A stretch of 64,000 bases of DNA from NCBI RefSeq assembly GCF_903994035.1, contig NZ_CAJEWB010000005.1, forward strand, positions 158,407 through 222,406, written 5' to 3'. The translations under genes were made by a program, and so were the position numbers. This document shows positions 18,166 through 26,211 of the stretch, in pieces (the stretch's first letter is position 1; the number at the start of each line of letters is the position of its first letter). This DNA comes from Phocicoccus pinnipedialis. GTDB taxonomy: Bacteria; Bacillota; Bacilli; Staphylococcales; Salinicoccaceae. The notes beneath the pieces are model-generated. The model made no database searches, was not told where the DNA came from, and was given only the letters and a program-made list of their open reading frames with translations.

Positions 18166-18333
18166 TACCGTTTGTATTCATCATTGAGTACAAACGATAC
18201 AAGTTTGTATCAATGATGGCTGAAGATTTTTGTAATGCTAGCCATTATTGCGAAATAAGTGGCTAGGTGAACGTATCTGATTTTTTTATATACCCAACTA
18301 CCACTTATTAATTTTATAGGTGGTAGTTTTTTT
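18166..18333 (+). promoter_or_regulatory. transcription attenuator with alternating hairpins
   Basis: Mutually exclusive pairings: CGTTTGTA (18169-18176) with TACAAACG (18189-18196); the arm 18179-18195 with 18203-18218, covering the second strand of the first; ATGGCT (18216-18221) with AGCCAT (18240-18245); CTAGCCATTATT (18238-18249) with AATAAGTGGCTAG (18254-18266); AATAAGTGG (18254-18262) with CCACTTATT (18301-18309), which blocks the terminator arm; and terminator AACTACCAC (18296-18304) with GTGGTAGTT (18320-18328). Each strand competes for the next, so a stalled ribosome on the leader peptide can flip the outcome. Pairings are seen directly; the mechanism is inferred. Confidence 0.8.
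18296..18333 (+). terminator. attenuator terminator before aroF
   Basis: Perfect 9-bp stem AACTACCAC/GTGGTAGTT, 15-nt loop, seven Ts, located 18 nt before the aroF ribosome site (AGGAGG). A terminator in this position makes sense only if it is regulated. Confidence 0.88.
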
Positions 18334-18363
18334 ATATTGTTTTATAATTTAGGAGGAAGCACT

Positions 18364-19386
18364 ATGATTATTCATATATCAAACAATGCAACAGAGGCAC
18401 AAATTGAGGAACTGATCGGAGCAATTCAGTCACTTGGTCTTCGAGTTCACACATCAGTAGGCGATGTACGTACTGTACTTGGTCTAATCGGAGATCTGTC
18501 TCAAGTTGATGTCAATACATTGAAAAAATATCAGATAGTAGATGGGGTGTACAGAATCTCAGCGCCATACAAGAAAGCTAACAGACAATTTCATGAAAAA
18601 GACAGTATTATCGATGTCGATGGTGTAAAAATCGGTGGTTCTAACTTCATGATGTGTGCAGGTCCATGTTCTGTTGAAAACGAAGAAGACACAGTGGAAC
18701 TTGCTAAATTATTAAAAGAAGCAGGAGCAAACACACTACGTGGTGGTGCGTTTAAACCAAGAACATCACCATACAGTTTCCAAGGACTTGGAATTGAAGG
18801 ATTACGCATTTTAAACATAGCAAAAGAAGAAACAGGATTACCAATTGTTTCAGAGTTAATGGGTACAGAGCACATAGATATATTTGTCGACATGGTGGAC
18901 TGTATCCAAGTTGGAGCACGTAATATGCAGAACTACGATTTACTTAAAGCACTTGGACAAACCAATAAACCTATTTTATTAAAGCGTGGCATGTCAGCGA
19001 CTTACGAAGAATGGTTAATGAGTGCCGAATACATCATGGCAGGCGGAAACAATAATGTAATCTTCTGTGAACGTGGTATCCGTACATTCGAAACAGCAAC
19101 GCGTAACACATTAGATATTCAAGCTGTACCTGTGATTCAAAAAGAATCACATTTACCAATCGTTGTCGATCCATCACACGCAGCAGGTGTGCGTTACCTC
19201 ATTCCTTCTATGGCAAAAGCCGCAGTAATGTCAGGTGCTAATGGTATGCAAATTGAAGTACACCAAAACCCTGAAAAAGCATGGAGTGACGGTCAACAAT
19301 GCTTAACACCAGCAGAATTCAAAGAGCTTATGATTACAATAAACATGTTACTCGAAATTGAAGGCAAAACGATTATTCAAAAATAG
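18364..19386 (+). CDS. aroF: 3-deoxy-7-phosphoheptulonate (DAHP) synthase, type I-beta
   Basis: 340 residues from the ATG with AGGAGG; an in-frame upstream start falls in the terminator. First step of the shikimate pathway: phosphoenolpyruvate plus erythrose 4-phosphate. Residues 1-70 are a ferredoxin-like regulatory domain as in Thermotoga-type enzymes; the TIM barrel holds MCAGPCSVE, GGAFKPRTSPYSFQG, LLKRGMS and VVDPSHAAG. Unlike the Bacillus enzyme it has no fused chorismate mutase; that activity is encoded next door. Metal site: Cys in MCAGPC, His in DPSHA. Confidence 0.95.
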   Translation: MIIHISNNATEAQIEELIGAIQSLGLRVHTSVGDVRTVLGLIGDLSQVDVNTLKKYQIVDGVYRISAPYKKANRQFHEKDSIIDVDGVKIGGSNFMMCAGPCSVENEEDTVELAKLLKEAGANTLRGGAFKPRTSPYSFQGLGIEGLRILNIAKEETGLPIVSELMGTEHIDIFVDMVDCIQVGARNMQNYDLLKALGQTNKPILLKRGMSATYEEWLMSAEYIMAGGNNNVIFCERGIRTFETATRNTLDIQAVPVIQKESHLPIVVDPSHAAGVRYLIPSMAKAAVMSGANGMQIEVHQNPEKAWSDGQQCLTPAEFKELMITINMLLEIEGKTIIQK

Positions 19387-19399
19387 GGTGGTGATTCCA

Positions 19400-19675
19400 A
19401 TGACAAAACATGAGGAATTGAGAATTGAAATTAATAAAATTGATGCGTCCCTTGTAGAGTTATTCGAAGACCGAATGAAAATCTGTAAAGAAATTGCAGC
19501 TTATAAAAGTAAGAAAAATATCAAAATTTTTGACAAAGTTAGAGAACAAGAAGTTGTCAAAAATAATGTGAACAGATTATCGTGCCATGAGTTCGATGCT
19601 CATGCAGAGAAATTTTTTAAAGAATTAATGAAGATCTCACGCAAAATCCAAAAAGAACACATACAAAGTATTTAA
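19400..19675 (+). CDS. aroQ: chorismate mutase, AroQ class
   Basis: 91 residues, all helical. Converts chorismate to prephenate. The AroQ signature is seen: LRIEINKIDASLVELFEDRMKICKEIAAYK with the conserved Arg and Lys, then DKVREQEVV and the third helix. It starts at ATG 13 nt after aroF with GGGTGGTGA. The product is probably a stand-alone partner of the neighbouring DAHP synthase, which in relatives is feedback-inhibited through a bound or fused mutase. Its 3' end overlaps the terminator. Confidence 0.88.
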   Translation: MTKHEELRIEINKIDASLVELFEDRMKICKEIAAYKSKKNIKIFDKVREQEVVKNNVNRLSCHEFDAHAEKFFKELMKISRKIQKEHIQSI

Positions 19676-19695
19676 CTTGTATGTGTTCTTTTTTG
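19652..19695 (+). terminator. intrinsic terminator of aroF-aroQ
   Basis: AAAGAACACATACAA and TTGTATGTGTTCTTT form a perfect 15-bp stem around a 10-nt loop containing the stop codon; tail of six Ts. Confidence 0.92.
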
Positions 19696-19696
19696 T

Positions 19697-19924
19697 CTAT
19701 TTAAGTGATTCAAAATAATACGATGTATACTTGGTACTGATTGCTAAGCTATTTATTAAAGAGGAGATGTCTGTAGATCTACCAGGCTTCACGTTCGTAT
19801 TATTTACCACACGCTCGATAATTGTCAAATGATTTCCGCTACTCAATTGTCCGTAGTTAACTACTAAGAATTGTCTTTTCCAAATAATTCTAAATATAAA
19901 AGTGTTGATTTTTCTCAAAAGCAC
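19697..19924 (-). pseudogene. possible remnant of a ComK-like C-terminal region
   Basis: A 75-codon minus-strand frame with fairly protein-like content (VVNYGQL, NHLTIIERVVNNTNV, STDISSLINSLAIS). No convincing ribosome site precedes its ATG and the upstream sequence does not continue as protein. The pattern of a short beta segment, an ASN/THR-rich strand and a terminal helix resembles the end of ComK competence factors, but the match is weak. It could also be a spurious frame. Confidence 0.25.
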
Positions 19925-19965
19925 TGTATAATTTGATTAAATTAGTACATTTAGGATGAGATAGT

Positions 19966-20145
19966 ATGAAAACTGACTTAAAGATTCTAAACGGTCATCT
20001 CACTACATATCAAATCAGTCAAGCTATTGATTTGCCGATTGAGACAACGAAGGATTTACTCGACAAGAAAATATCAATTACTGATCTTGACGGAACGACC
20101 CAGAAAAAGTTATTAGCACTAGAAGAAGCCTTATATGAAGATTAA
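19966..20145 (+). CDS. small HTH-like protein, 59 residues
   Basis: ATG behind TTAGGATGAG, 60 codons, followed at once by a strong terminator, so it is a real monocistronic unit. Content: LTTYQISQAIDLPIETTKDLLDKK, then ITDLDGTTQKKLLALEEAL. This looks like a minimal helix-turn-helix (recognise a site with TTYQIS..., a short turn, then two helices) similar to small Staphylococcaceae HTH proteins. No membrane segment. Function unknown. Confidence 0.7.
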   Translation: MKTDLKILNGHLTTYQISQAIDLPIETTKDLLDKKISITDLDGTTQKKLLALEEALYED

Positions 20146-20155
20146 TAAATCACCG

Positions 20156-20180
20156 AGACTGACGATGTCAGTCTTGTTTT
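20156..20180 (+). terminator. intrinsic terminator of small HTH gene
   Basis: AGACTGAC and GTCAGTCT form a perfect 8-bp stem with loop GAT; tail TGTTTTATTT. It ends just before the sagB ribosome site. Confidence 0.85.
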
Positions 20181-20195
20181 ATTTGGAAGGATAGT

Positions 20196-20990
20196 ATGAA
20201 AAAATTAAATCTACCGCACGTCCAAGTAATTTTCTTACTTGTGGTCATCGCACTGTTCCTACTCGCGTTTGTTATCTCGATGCAGGCGCTCGTTAAAAAG
20301 GAGACTGAACCAATGTATACATTTGAAGAAGCACTAGAAAGACAGTTAAACAACGGAACTGAAGACTTACGATTTGATGAATATGGATACCTTGTACCAG
20401 GAAGCCCTGAGGATATCCGAGACGCAATGAATGTTGATAACAGAAATATGTTTGAATTTATCCGTATTGATAAAGATACAAATATCACTGCAGATGAAGC
20501 GAACAAGCTTCTTGAAGGTAAAGGTATTTTAGAGGGTACTGGAAAGTATTTCATTGAGGCGGAAACAGAATATGATGTGAGTGCAGTTTATTTGATTGCA
20601 CACGCACTGATTGAAACAGGGAACGGTCATTCTGAACTTGCGAAAGGAATTACCGTTAACGATGAAAAGTATTATAACTTTTTTGGAATTGGTGCATTTG
20701 ACCATGCGGCGGTAAAAGAAGGCTCAAGTTTCGCAAAACGAGGAAACTGGAACTCACCTGAACGTGCAATCAAGGGTGGCGCGAAGTTTATTCGTGATAA
20801 TTATTTAGAAAATGATCAAAACACGTTATATAAGATGAGATGGAATCCTGAGAATCCTGGGACGCACCTGTATGCGACAGATATACACTGGGCAGGATCT
20901 ATCGCACGTAATATGGATGTATTCTATGATGAACTCTCATTACAACCAGCAATAAAAGAGGATCACATGTATAAGGAAGAGGCAGAGTAA
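20196..20990 (+). CDS. sagB: membrane-anchored N-acetylglucosaminidase, SagB-like
   Basis: 264 residues: one N-terminal membrane anchor (about 9-32), a linker, and a glucosaminidase domain (about 95-250). Catalytic Glu140 lies in AHALIETGNGHSELAKG, and YNFFGIGAFD plus NWNSPERAIKGGAKFI are typical of this family. SagB of S. aureus cuts nascent glycan strands and works with the SpdC/Lyr membrane protein to set strand length. Size and architecture fit SagB rather than secreted autolysins. RBS TTGGAAGGATAG. Confidence 0.85.
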   Translation: MKKLNLPHVQVIFLLVVIALFLLAFVISMQALVKKETEPMYTFEEALERQLNNGTEDLRFDEYGYLVPGSPEDIRDAMNVDNRNMFEFIRIDKDTNITADEANKLLEGKGILEGTGKYFIEAETEYDVSAVYLIAHALIETGNGHSELAKGITVNDEKYYNFFGIGAFDHAAVKEGSSFAKRGNWNSPERAIKGGAKFIRDNYLENDQNTLYKMRWNPENPGTHLYATDIHWAGSIARNMDVFYDELSLQPAIKEDHMYKEEAE

Positions 20991-21010
20991 TTTTACTCCG
21001 CCTCTTTTTT
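20979..21010. terminator. terminator between sagB and fdhD (convergent)
   Basis: GAGGC-A-GAGTAA pairs with TTACTC-C-GCCTC with one mismatch, followed by TTTTTT. It overlaps the end of both convergent genes. Confidence 0.85.
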
Positions 21011-21790
21011 GATGCGCCAAGGGTGGCTATATATATTGAATGATCCTCTTCTAATAAACCCAATCGCCGTGATATTCAAGTCATCAGCAAGATCAATTGC
21101 AAGGTCTGTTGCTGCTGCTTTAGAAAGTACAACTCCGACGCCGATCTTTGATGCTTTGGTTAAAATTTCCGAGGAAATACGACCGCTGAATACGAGGATT
21201 TTATCATGTACAGTAATGTTATTACGTAAGCAATAACCGTAAAGCTTGTCCAGAGCGTTATGACGACCAATATCCCCACGATGTATGATTAGGCCATCTG
21301 GTGATGCGATGCACGCATTGTGTATCGCACCGGTTTCTTTGAACGTGTCTGAAGATTCTTGCAGTTCTCTTTGAAGTGTCATTACTTGTCTTGGTGTTAA
21401 AGTCACTTTTGCAGCAGAAACTTTAGACATCTGCATGTCGTTTTGGAAGTAGAATTGTCTACTCTTACCACAACATGAACCGAGCACGCGTTTTGTGAAT
21501 GTAAAGTAGTTCGGATCAATATCTCGTTTTGATTCAATATGACAGAATCCACTGCGGTCGTCGATATTCATTGAAATGATATCACTGAACGTACGAATCA
21601 CACCTTCTGATGCTAAAAATCCGATAACAAGATCTTCAAGATAATCGGGGGTGCATACTAAAGTTGCAAATTCTACGTCATTAATATAGATGGTTAGCGG
21701 AAATTCTACAGCCATTATGTCTGTATCCTCTAAGAAGTCACCCGCACTAAATCTTGTTATAGTTTTGTTAGTAATAATGTCCATTTGCAT
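20993..21790 (-). CDS. fdhD: formate dehydrogenase accessory sulfurtransferase FdhD
   Basis: 265 residues. FdhD takes sulfur from a cysteine desulfurase and transfers it to the molybdenum cofactor of formate dehydrogenase. Conserved blocks: EFPLTIYINDVEFATLVCTPD, DLVIGFLASEGVI, a two-cysteine loop GSCCGKSR at the active site, HNACIASPDGL, DIGRHNALDKLYG and SGRISSEILTKASKIGVGV. No formate dehydrogenase gene lies in this window. Two ATGs two codons apart are possible; the second has better spacing to AGGAG. Confidence 0.93.
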   Translation of the reverse strand: MQMDIITNKTITRFSAGDFLEDTDIMAVEFPLTIYINDVEFATLVCTPDYLEDLVIGFLASEGVIRTFSDIISMNIDDRSGFCHIESKRDIDPNYFTFTKRVLGSCCGKSRQFYFQNDMQMSKVSAAKVTLTPRQVMTLQRELQESSDTFKETGAIHNACIASPDGLIIHRGDIGRHNALDKLYGYCLRNNITVHDKILVFSGRISSEILTKASKIGVGVVLSKAAATDLAIDLADDLNITAIGFIRRGSFNIYSHPWRIKKEAE

Positions 21791-21904
21791 AAACTCCTAA
21801 AATTTATTGAAAATTTCCTATATTAATAATATAATTCCCTTAACAAACATAAACAAATTTCTATAACACTATTTTACAGTGTTTTTGACTTAAGGAGGAG
21901 TTTT

Positions 21905-23179
21905 ATGACTAAAACAAAAAATCGTTGGTTAATTGCACTTGCAGGCGTTGGGTTACATATCTCAATTGGTTCAGTGTATGCATGGAGTGTATTTACTAGC
22001 CCGCTTCAAGAAGAAATCGGTTGGACGCTCAGTGAAGTGTCGCTCATTTTTAGCATCGCTATATTCTTTTTAGGGGTCTCTGCGGCCTTTATGGGACACT
22101 TTGTAGAAAAGCACGGACCCAGAAAATCCGGTTTAATCTCCACTCTCTTTTTCGCTTCGGGTTTAGCTCTCTCTGGTTTTGCAGTTTCGATTGAAAATTT
22201 ATATTTATTATATCTCGGTTATGGAGTACTTGGAGGAATCGGTCTTGGCATCGGGTATATCACTCCAGTATCGACACTAGTTAAGTGGTTTCCTGACCGT
22301 CGTGGTATGGCAACAGGTCTCGCGATTATGGGATTCGGTTTTGCTGCGATGATCGCAAGCCCAGTGATGAGCAGTCTTATCAATTCAGTAGGTATTTCAA
22401 ATACATTTTACATAATGGCTTCAGTGTATTTTGTCATCATGATTTGCGCGAGTCTGTATTTAGAAAAACCCGCTGATGGTTATCATCCAAAAGGCCTTGA
22501 TTTAAATAAAACTACAACAGTCAAAAAAGACTACGTACAGCTCCTCGCGAACGAAGCAATCAAGACACGTAGATTCTATTTTTTATGGTTTATGTTATTC
22601 ATTAACGTGACTTGTGGTATTGCGATACTTGCGGTTGCGAGTCCAATGGGGCAAGAAGTTGCTGGACTTACACCAGCAGCAGCTGCGGTAATGGTAGGTA
22701 TCATGGGAGTGTTCAATGGTGGAGGTCGTTTAATCTGGGCAACAATCTCGGATTACATCGGACGTCCGAATCTTTACACAACATTCTTTATTTTACAGAT
22801 TGTTATTTTTGCGCTCTTGCCATTCACATCGAACGCACTTTTATTCATGTTAATGCTATTTATTATGATTAGCTGTTATGGTGGAGGGTTCTCAGCAATT
22901 CCAGCATACATTGCTGACCTATTCGGAACAAAGCAACTTGGAGCCATTCATGGATACATTCTAACAGCATGGGCAATGGCGGGACTCGTTGGACCATTTA
23001 TTGTATCAAAAGTTCGCGAAGCTACAAATAGCTATAACTTAACGCTATACCTATTCGTTGCATTCTTTGTAGTCGCGCTTGTGATTTCAATACTTATTCG
23101 CCAAGATATTAAAAAGATAAAAGCAGAATCTGAAACAATACAAGGAAACAAGAATGAAACTGCTCCTGTTACCTCTTAA
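21905..23179 (+). CDS. MFS transporter, oxalate/formate antiporter (OFA) family
   Basis: 424 residues, 12 membrane segments. The start RWLIALAGVGLHISIGSVYAWSVF and GLGIGYITPVSTLVKWFPDRRGMATG are hallmark sequences of the OFA group (OxlT-like). S. aureus relatives sit beside formate dehydrogenase genes; here it is divergent from fdhD, so formate or another small carboxylate is a reasonable guess. A short hairpin with a T-run (21866-21886) precedes the ribosome site AAGGAGGAG and could be a weak attenuator. Confidence 0.88.
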   Translation: MTKTKNRWLIALAGVGLHISIGSVYAWSVFTSPLQEEIGWTLSEVSLIFSIAIFFLGVSAAFMGHFVEKHGPRKSGLISTLFFASGLALSGFAVSIENLYLLYLGYGVLGGIGLGIGYITPVSTLVKWFPDRRGMATGLAIMGFGFAAMIASPVMSSLINSVGISNTFYIMASVYFVIMICASLYLEKPADGYHPKGLDLNKTTTVKKDYVQLLANEAIKTRRFYFLWFMLFINVTCGIAILAVASPMGQEVAGLTPAAAAVMVGIMGVFNGGGRLIWATISDYIGRPNLYTTFFILQIVIFALLPFTSNALLFMLMLFIMISCYGGGFSAIPAYIADLFGTKQLGAIHGYILTAWAMAGLVGPFIVSKVREATNSYNLTLYLFVAFFVVALVISILIRQDIKKIKAESETIQGNKNETAPVTS

Positions 23180-23182
23180 TAT

Positions 23183-23215
23183 AAAAACTACCCGTATAAA
23201 TACGGGTAGTTTTTT
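23183..23215 (+). terminator. terminator of OFA transporter gene
   Basis: AAAAACTACCCGTA and TACGGGTAGTTTTT pair perfectly with loop TAAA; tail of Ts. Confidence 0.93.
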
Positions 23216-23221
23216 GCACAA

Positions 23222-23251
23222 AAAAGCGTGTGACTACAGTCACACGCTTTT
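23222..23251 (-). terminator. terminator of nptA
   Basis: AAAAGCGTGTGAC and GTCACACGCTTTT form a perfect 13-bp stem with a 4-nt loop, only 6 nt from the opposing terminator. It lies just past the nptA stop codon on the minus strand and is T-tailed in that direction. Confidence 0.9.
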
Positions 23252-23254
23252 ATT

Positions 23255-24922
23255 TTAATCATATACGATGAGTTCATCAGGTAGCTCTTCTCTTGTAGTA
23301 TAGAGAATCGTTTCGGATATGTTTCTTGCATTATAGCCGATACGTTCTAAGTCACTAATGAGTTCTGCATACATAGCACCAGAGTCTGGTGAGCATGTAC
23401 CATTGTTTAGTCGTTCAACATGATCTCGACGAAGTTTGTTTTCAATTCTATGTGACTGATTACCGAGCTGAATCACTTGTTCTAGGCCACTTGGGTCGTA
23501 GATATCAATAGATTCAGAAGTAAGTCTGAGAATACGTTCAATATGATGCATCAGAGTTTCTACTCCGAGTTTTGCATCGTCTGATAATATAATTTCAGAT
23601 TCATTTTTCTTATGATAATTCTCGGCAAAATTACCAGTTAAATGTGATGCTTTAGTTAATAATCGGGTAATTTCAAGTAATGCTGCTAAATTTTCAGTAT
23701 CTGCTTGACGACTGTTTTCAACTTCATTCATTTTCATAAGATATTTACGAATGCTTTCTTGAATGTTATCCGTTAACTGTACCTTTTCTTTTACGCGTCG
23801 ATATACTTTCAAATCACCATTTTCGACATATTCTTTAAGATCAGAGAATGTATTTGAAACGAGATTACTTAAGTTTTGAACCTCCGTTTGAGCACTTTGA
23901 ATCGCAAGTTGTGGCGATTGTTTCATCAGAATCGGATCTAGAAGGTTAGGCTTATAGTCTTCTGACAGGTCTTGGCCAGGAACAACTTTTGTAACTATCC
24001 AAGCTAAGACGCCTATGAATGGCAATTGAATCAGTGTGTTAATAATATTATATGATGCATGTGCAAATGCGATTGTCATTGGTTTGTTAAGATGTAGGAG
24101 CGTTTCCAGTGTTCCTACATACCAAATGAATAATGGCATGAGTATCATAAAAATAATTGCACCAATAACGTTAAAAATAACATGAACAGCTGCCGCACGT
24201 TTTGCTGCAAGTGATCCGACAAGCGCAGCAAGTATTGCTGTAATTGTAGTACCAATATTATCACCAAGTAATACAGGTAGAGCCGCATTTAGATCTACAA
24301 GATCATTCAAGTAAAAGTTCTGTAGAATTGCGATAGTTGCACTTGAACTCTGTACGATTAGAGTTAATATTAGTCCGACACCTAGACCTAAAAAGCTGCT
24401 ATCACTCATCTGCAACATTAAGTCTGTGAACCATGGTAAATCAGCAAGGGGTTTTACACCATTACCCATTAAATCAAGTCCAAAGAATAGTGCACCAAAA
24501 CCAAAGAATACACGTCCTAAGTTATTGATTGCAGGTTTGCTAAAGAAGAAAATCATGAATGAACCAATTGCAAGTATTGGCAAACCATAATCACCAATAT
24601 TTAGACCGATAATAAACGCAGTTACCGTCGTACCAATATTGGCACCCATAATAACTCCAATTGCTTGTCTCAATGTGATAAAACCAGCAGATACAAGTCC
24701 AATGGTAATTACTGTTGTACCAGAGCTGCTTTGTATTAAAATTGTAACTAACATACCAGCAAAGATACCGCGTATTGGATTTTGTGTCATGCGGTTTAAG
24801 ATCTCGCGCAAACGGTCACCAGCTGCAGCTTGCAGTCCGTCACCCATTTGCTTAATTCCGTATAAAAATATCCCTAATCCACCAATAAATGTTATGAATA
24901 GTTCGAGTGGAGAGATGCTCAT
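23255..24922 (-). CDS. nptA: Na+/phosphate cotransporter family protein with PhoU-like C-terminus
   Basis: 555 residues from the ATG with GGAGG; a longer frame has no ribosome site. The membrane part (about 1-330) holds two inverted NptA/SLC34 repeats with the QSSSATIAILQNF and QSSSGTTVITIGLVSAG signatures (the QSSS motif forms the transport site). The C-terminal 200 residues are two helical PhoU-like segments. Probable low-affinity Na+-driven phosphate uptake or export at the cell membrane. Divergent from popT. Confidence 0.9.
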   Translation of the reverse strand: MSISPLELFITFIGGLGIFLYGIKQMGDGLQAAAGDRLREILNRMTQNPIRGIFAGMLVTILIQSSSGTTVITIGLVSAGFITLRQAIGVIMGANIGTTVTAFIIGLNIGDYGLPILAIGSFMIFFFSKPAINNLGRVFFGFGALFFGLDLMGNGVKPLADLPWFTDLMLQMSDSSFLGLGVGLILTLIVQSSSATIAILQNFYLNDLVDLNAALPVLLGDNIGTTITAILAALVGSLAAKRAAAVHVIFNVIGAIIFMILMPLFIWYVGTLETLLHLNKPMTIAFAHASYNIINTLIQLPFIGVLAWIVTKVVPGQDLSEDYKPNLLDPILMKQSPQLAIQSAQTEVQNLSNLVSNTFSDLKEYVENGDLKVYRRVKEKVQLTDNIQESIRKYLMKMNEVENSRQADTENLAALLEITRLLTKASHLTGNFAENYHKKNESEIILSDDAKLGVETLMHHIERILRLTSESIDIYDPSGLEQVIQLGNQSHRIENKLRRDHVERLNNGTCSPDSGAMYAELISDLERIGYNARNISETILYTTREELPDELIVYD

Positions 24923-25062
24923 AAAGTGGGCCTCCAAATGTTTTAATAATAGTTTACAAGAAATCTTAATCAATTTCTATTATATCATTATACTTCTACA
25001 AGTATAATTCAAGTAGTTATGATAAAATTAATACTGTTAAATTTTTAATGTGAGGTAAAACG

Positions 25063-25908
25063 ATGATTAGATGGCTTAATATTTTCCGAGGTTTTCTAAT
25101 GGGGATTGTAGAACTCGTCCCTGGAATTAGTAGTGGAACACTTGCTCTATTACTCGGTATATATGATGAATTACTTATTTCAATACAAAAATTATTTACT
25201 AAAGACTTTAAGAAAGCGGCTGGATTTGTATTCCCACTAATCATAGGTATGGCTATCGCAATCCTGTCGATGTCATCCATTATAAATTATTTTCTAGTAA
25301 ATCACACAATTATTATTCACTGGTTCTTTTTAGGACTTGTCTTTGGAGTTATACCAATGATGTTTAAACTCGGTAACTATAAATATGAATTTAAATGGAT
25401 ACATTATATCCTTATCTTTTTAACGATTATTGGTATGTATGTTCTGAACAATGTAAAATCTGAGGTTCAAGAAGTAATGCAGGTCGATACATCATTCAGC
25501 GCACTTCTGTTTTTATTCATCGCAGGATTTATAGGCTCAATGGCACTTGTACTTCCTGGATTATCCGGATCCGTAATTTTACTGATTCTCGGTGCCTATC
25601 CTATTGTCATTTACGCCATCTCGGAATTTACAAGTTTCAACTTTGAGGTCTTACCTATATTGTTTGCGACTGGATTTGGAATTATGTTTGGTATCATATT
25701 CGCGAGCAAGTTCATTCATTATCTACTGACACACTATACGTATCTAACATACGCATTCATTATTGGATTATTACTCGGCTCGAGCTTTCCAATTTTCCAT
25801 GGCTTTCCAACAAATGGATTGCAGTGGGTTTTATCTGTAATACTATTCCTATTTGGACTAGGTCTTAGTTACTCCGTTTCAAGACGAAATAACAAAGAAA
25901 CGATTTAA
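25063..25908 (+). CDS. popT: DUF368 protein, undecaprenyl-phosphate translocase PopT
   Basis: 281 residues with 8 or more membrane segments. The repeats GFLMGIVELVPGISSGTLALLLGIYDELL near the start and FIAGFIGSMALVLPGLSGSVILLILGAYP in the middle are the duplicated DUF368 re-entrant motif with the conserved E-x-P-G-x-S-G pattern. DUF368 (PopT) and DedA (UptA) proteins return undecaprenyl phosphate across the membrane for cell wall synthesis. Start ATG behind GTGAGG; its 3' end overlaps by 4 nt the opposing small membrane gene. Confidence 0.87.
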   Translation: MIRWLNIFRGFLMGIVELVPGISSGTLALLLGIYDELLISIQKLFTKDFKKAAGFVFPLIIGMAIAILSMSSIINYFLVNHTIIIHWFFLGLVFGVIPMMFKLGNYKYEFKWIHYILIFLTIIGMYVLNNVKSEVQEVMQVDTSFSALLFLFIAGFIGSMALVLPGLSGSVILLILGAYPIVIYAISEFTSFNFEVLPILFATGFGIMFGIIFASKFIHYLLTHYTYLTYAFIIGLLLGSSFPIFHGFPTNGLQWVLSVILFLFGLGLSYSVSRRNNKETI

Positions 25909-26153
25909 AGATAAGTGACTAAAATCGTGTAACCATGAATAAGTGCTACAATTATATTTATAATCGATAAAATCACGGTGCTCTTTGGGCTCTTCACGAT
26001 AATGTAAATAACAGAGAGTACAAAAGAAATCACAAATACCATGATGCGGATGCTCAATAATGAGATGATCTCATCATGGGCGTAGTTCATATATATGTCA
26101 AATGCATTCCAAGCATTAAAAATTATAAAGAAAATAACGAATAGATTTTTCAT
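25905..26153 (-). CDS. small membrane protein, 82 residues
   Basis: ATG start behind AAAGGTGAG; a GTG three codons upstream overlaps the ribosome site and is unlikely. Three hydrophobic segments (about 1-18, 33-53, 60-80) and little else. No family recognised. Its stop codon overlaps that of popT. Confidence 0.6.
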   Translation of the reverse strand: MKNLFVIFFIIFNAWNAFDIYMNYAHDEIISLLSIRIMVFVISFVLSVIYIIVKSPKSTVILSIINIIVALIHGYTILVTYL

Positions 26154-26211
26154 AAATCTCACCTTTCAGTTGTTATTATATCAAAAAAGAAGTATATGAA
26201 GGCGGAATTAA

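Noticed and set aside
17942..18363. T-box riboswitch in the aroF leader
   Set aside because: The T-box consensus that pairs with the tRNA acceptor end is absent, and a leader ORF with aromatic codons explains the region better.
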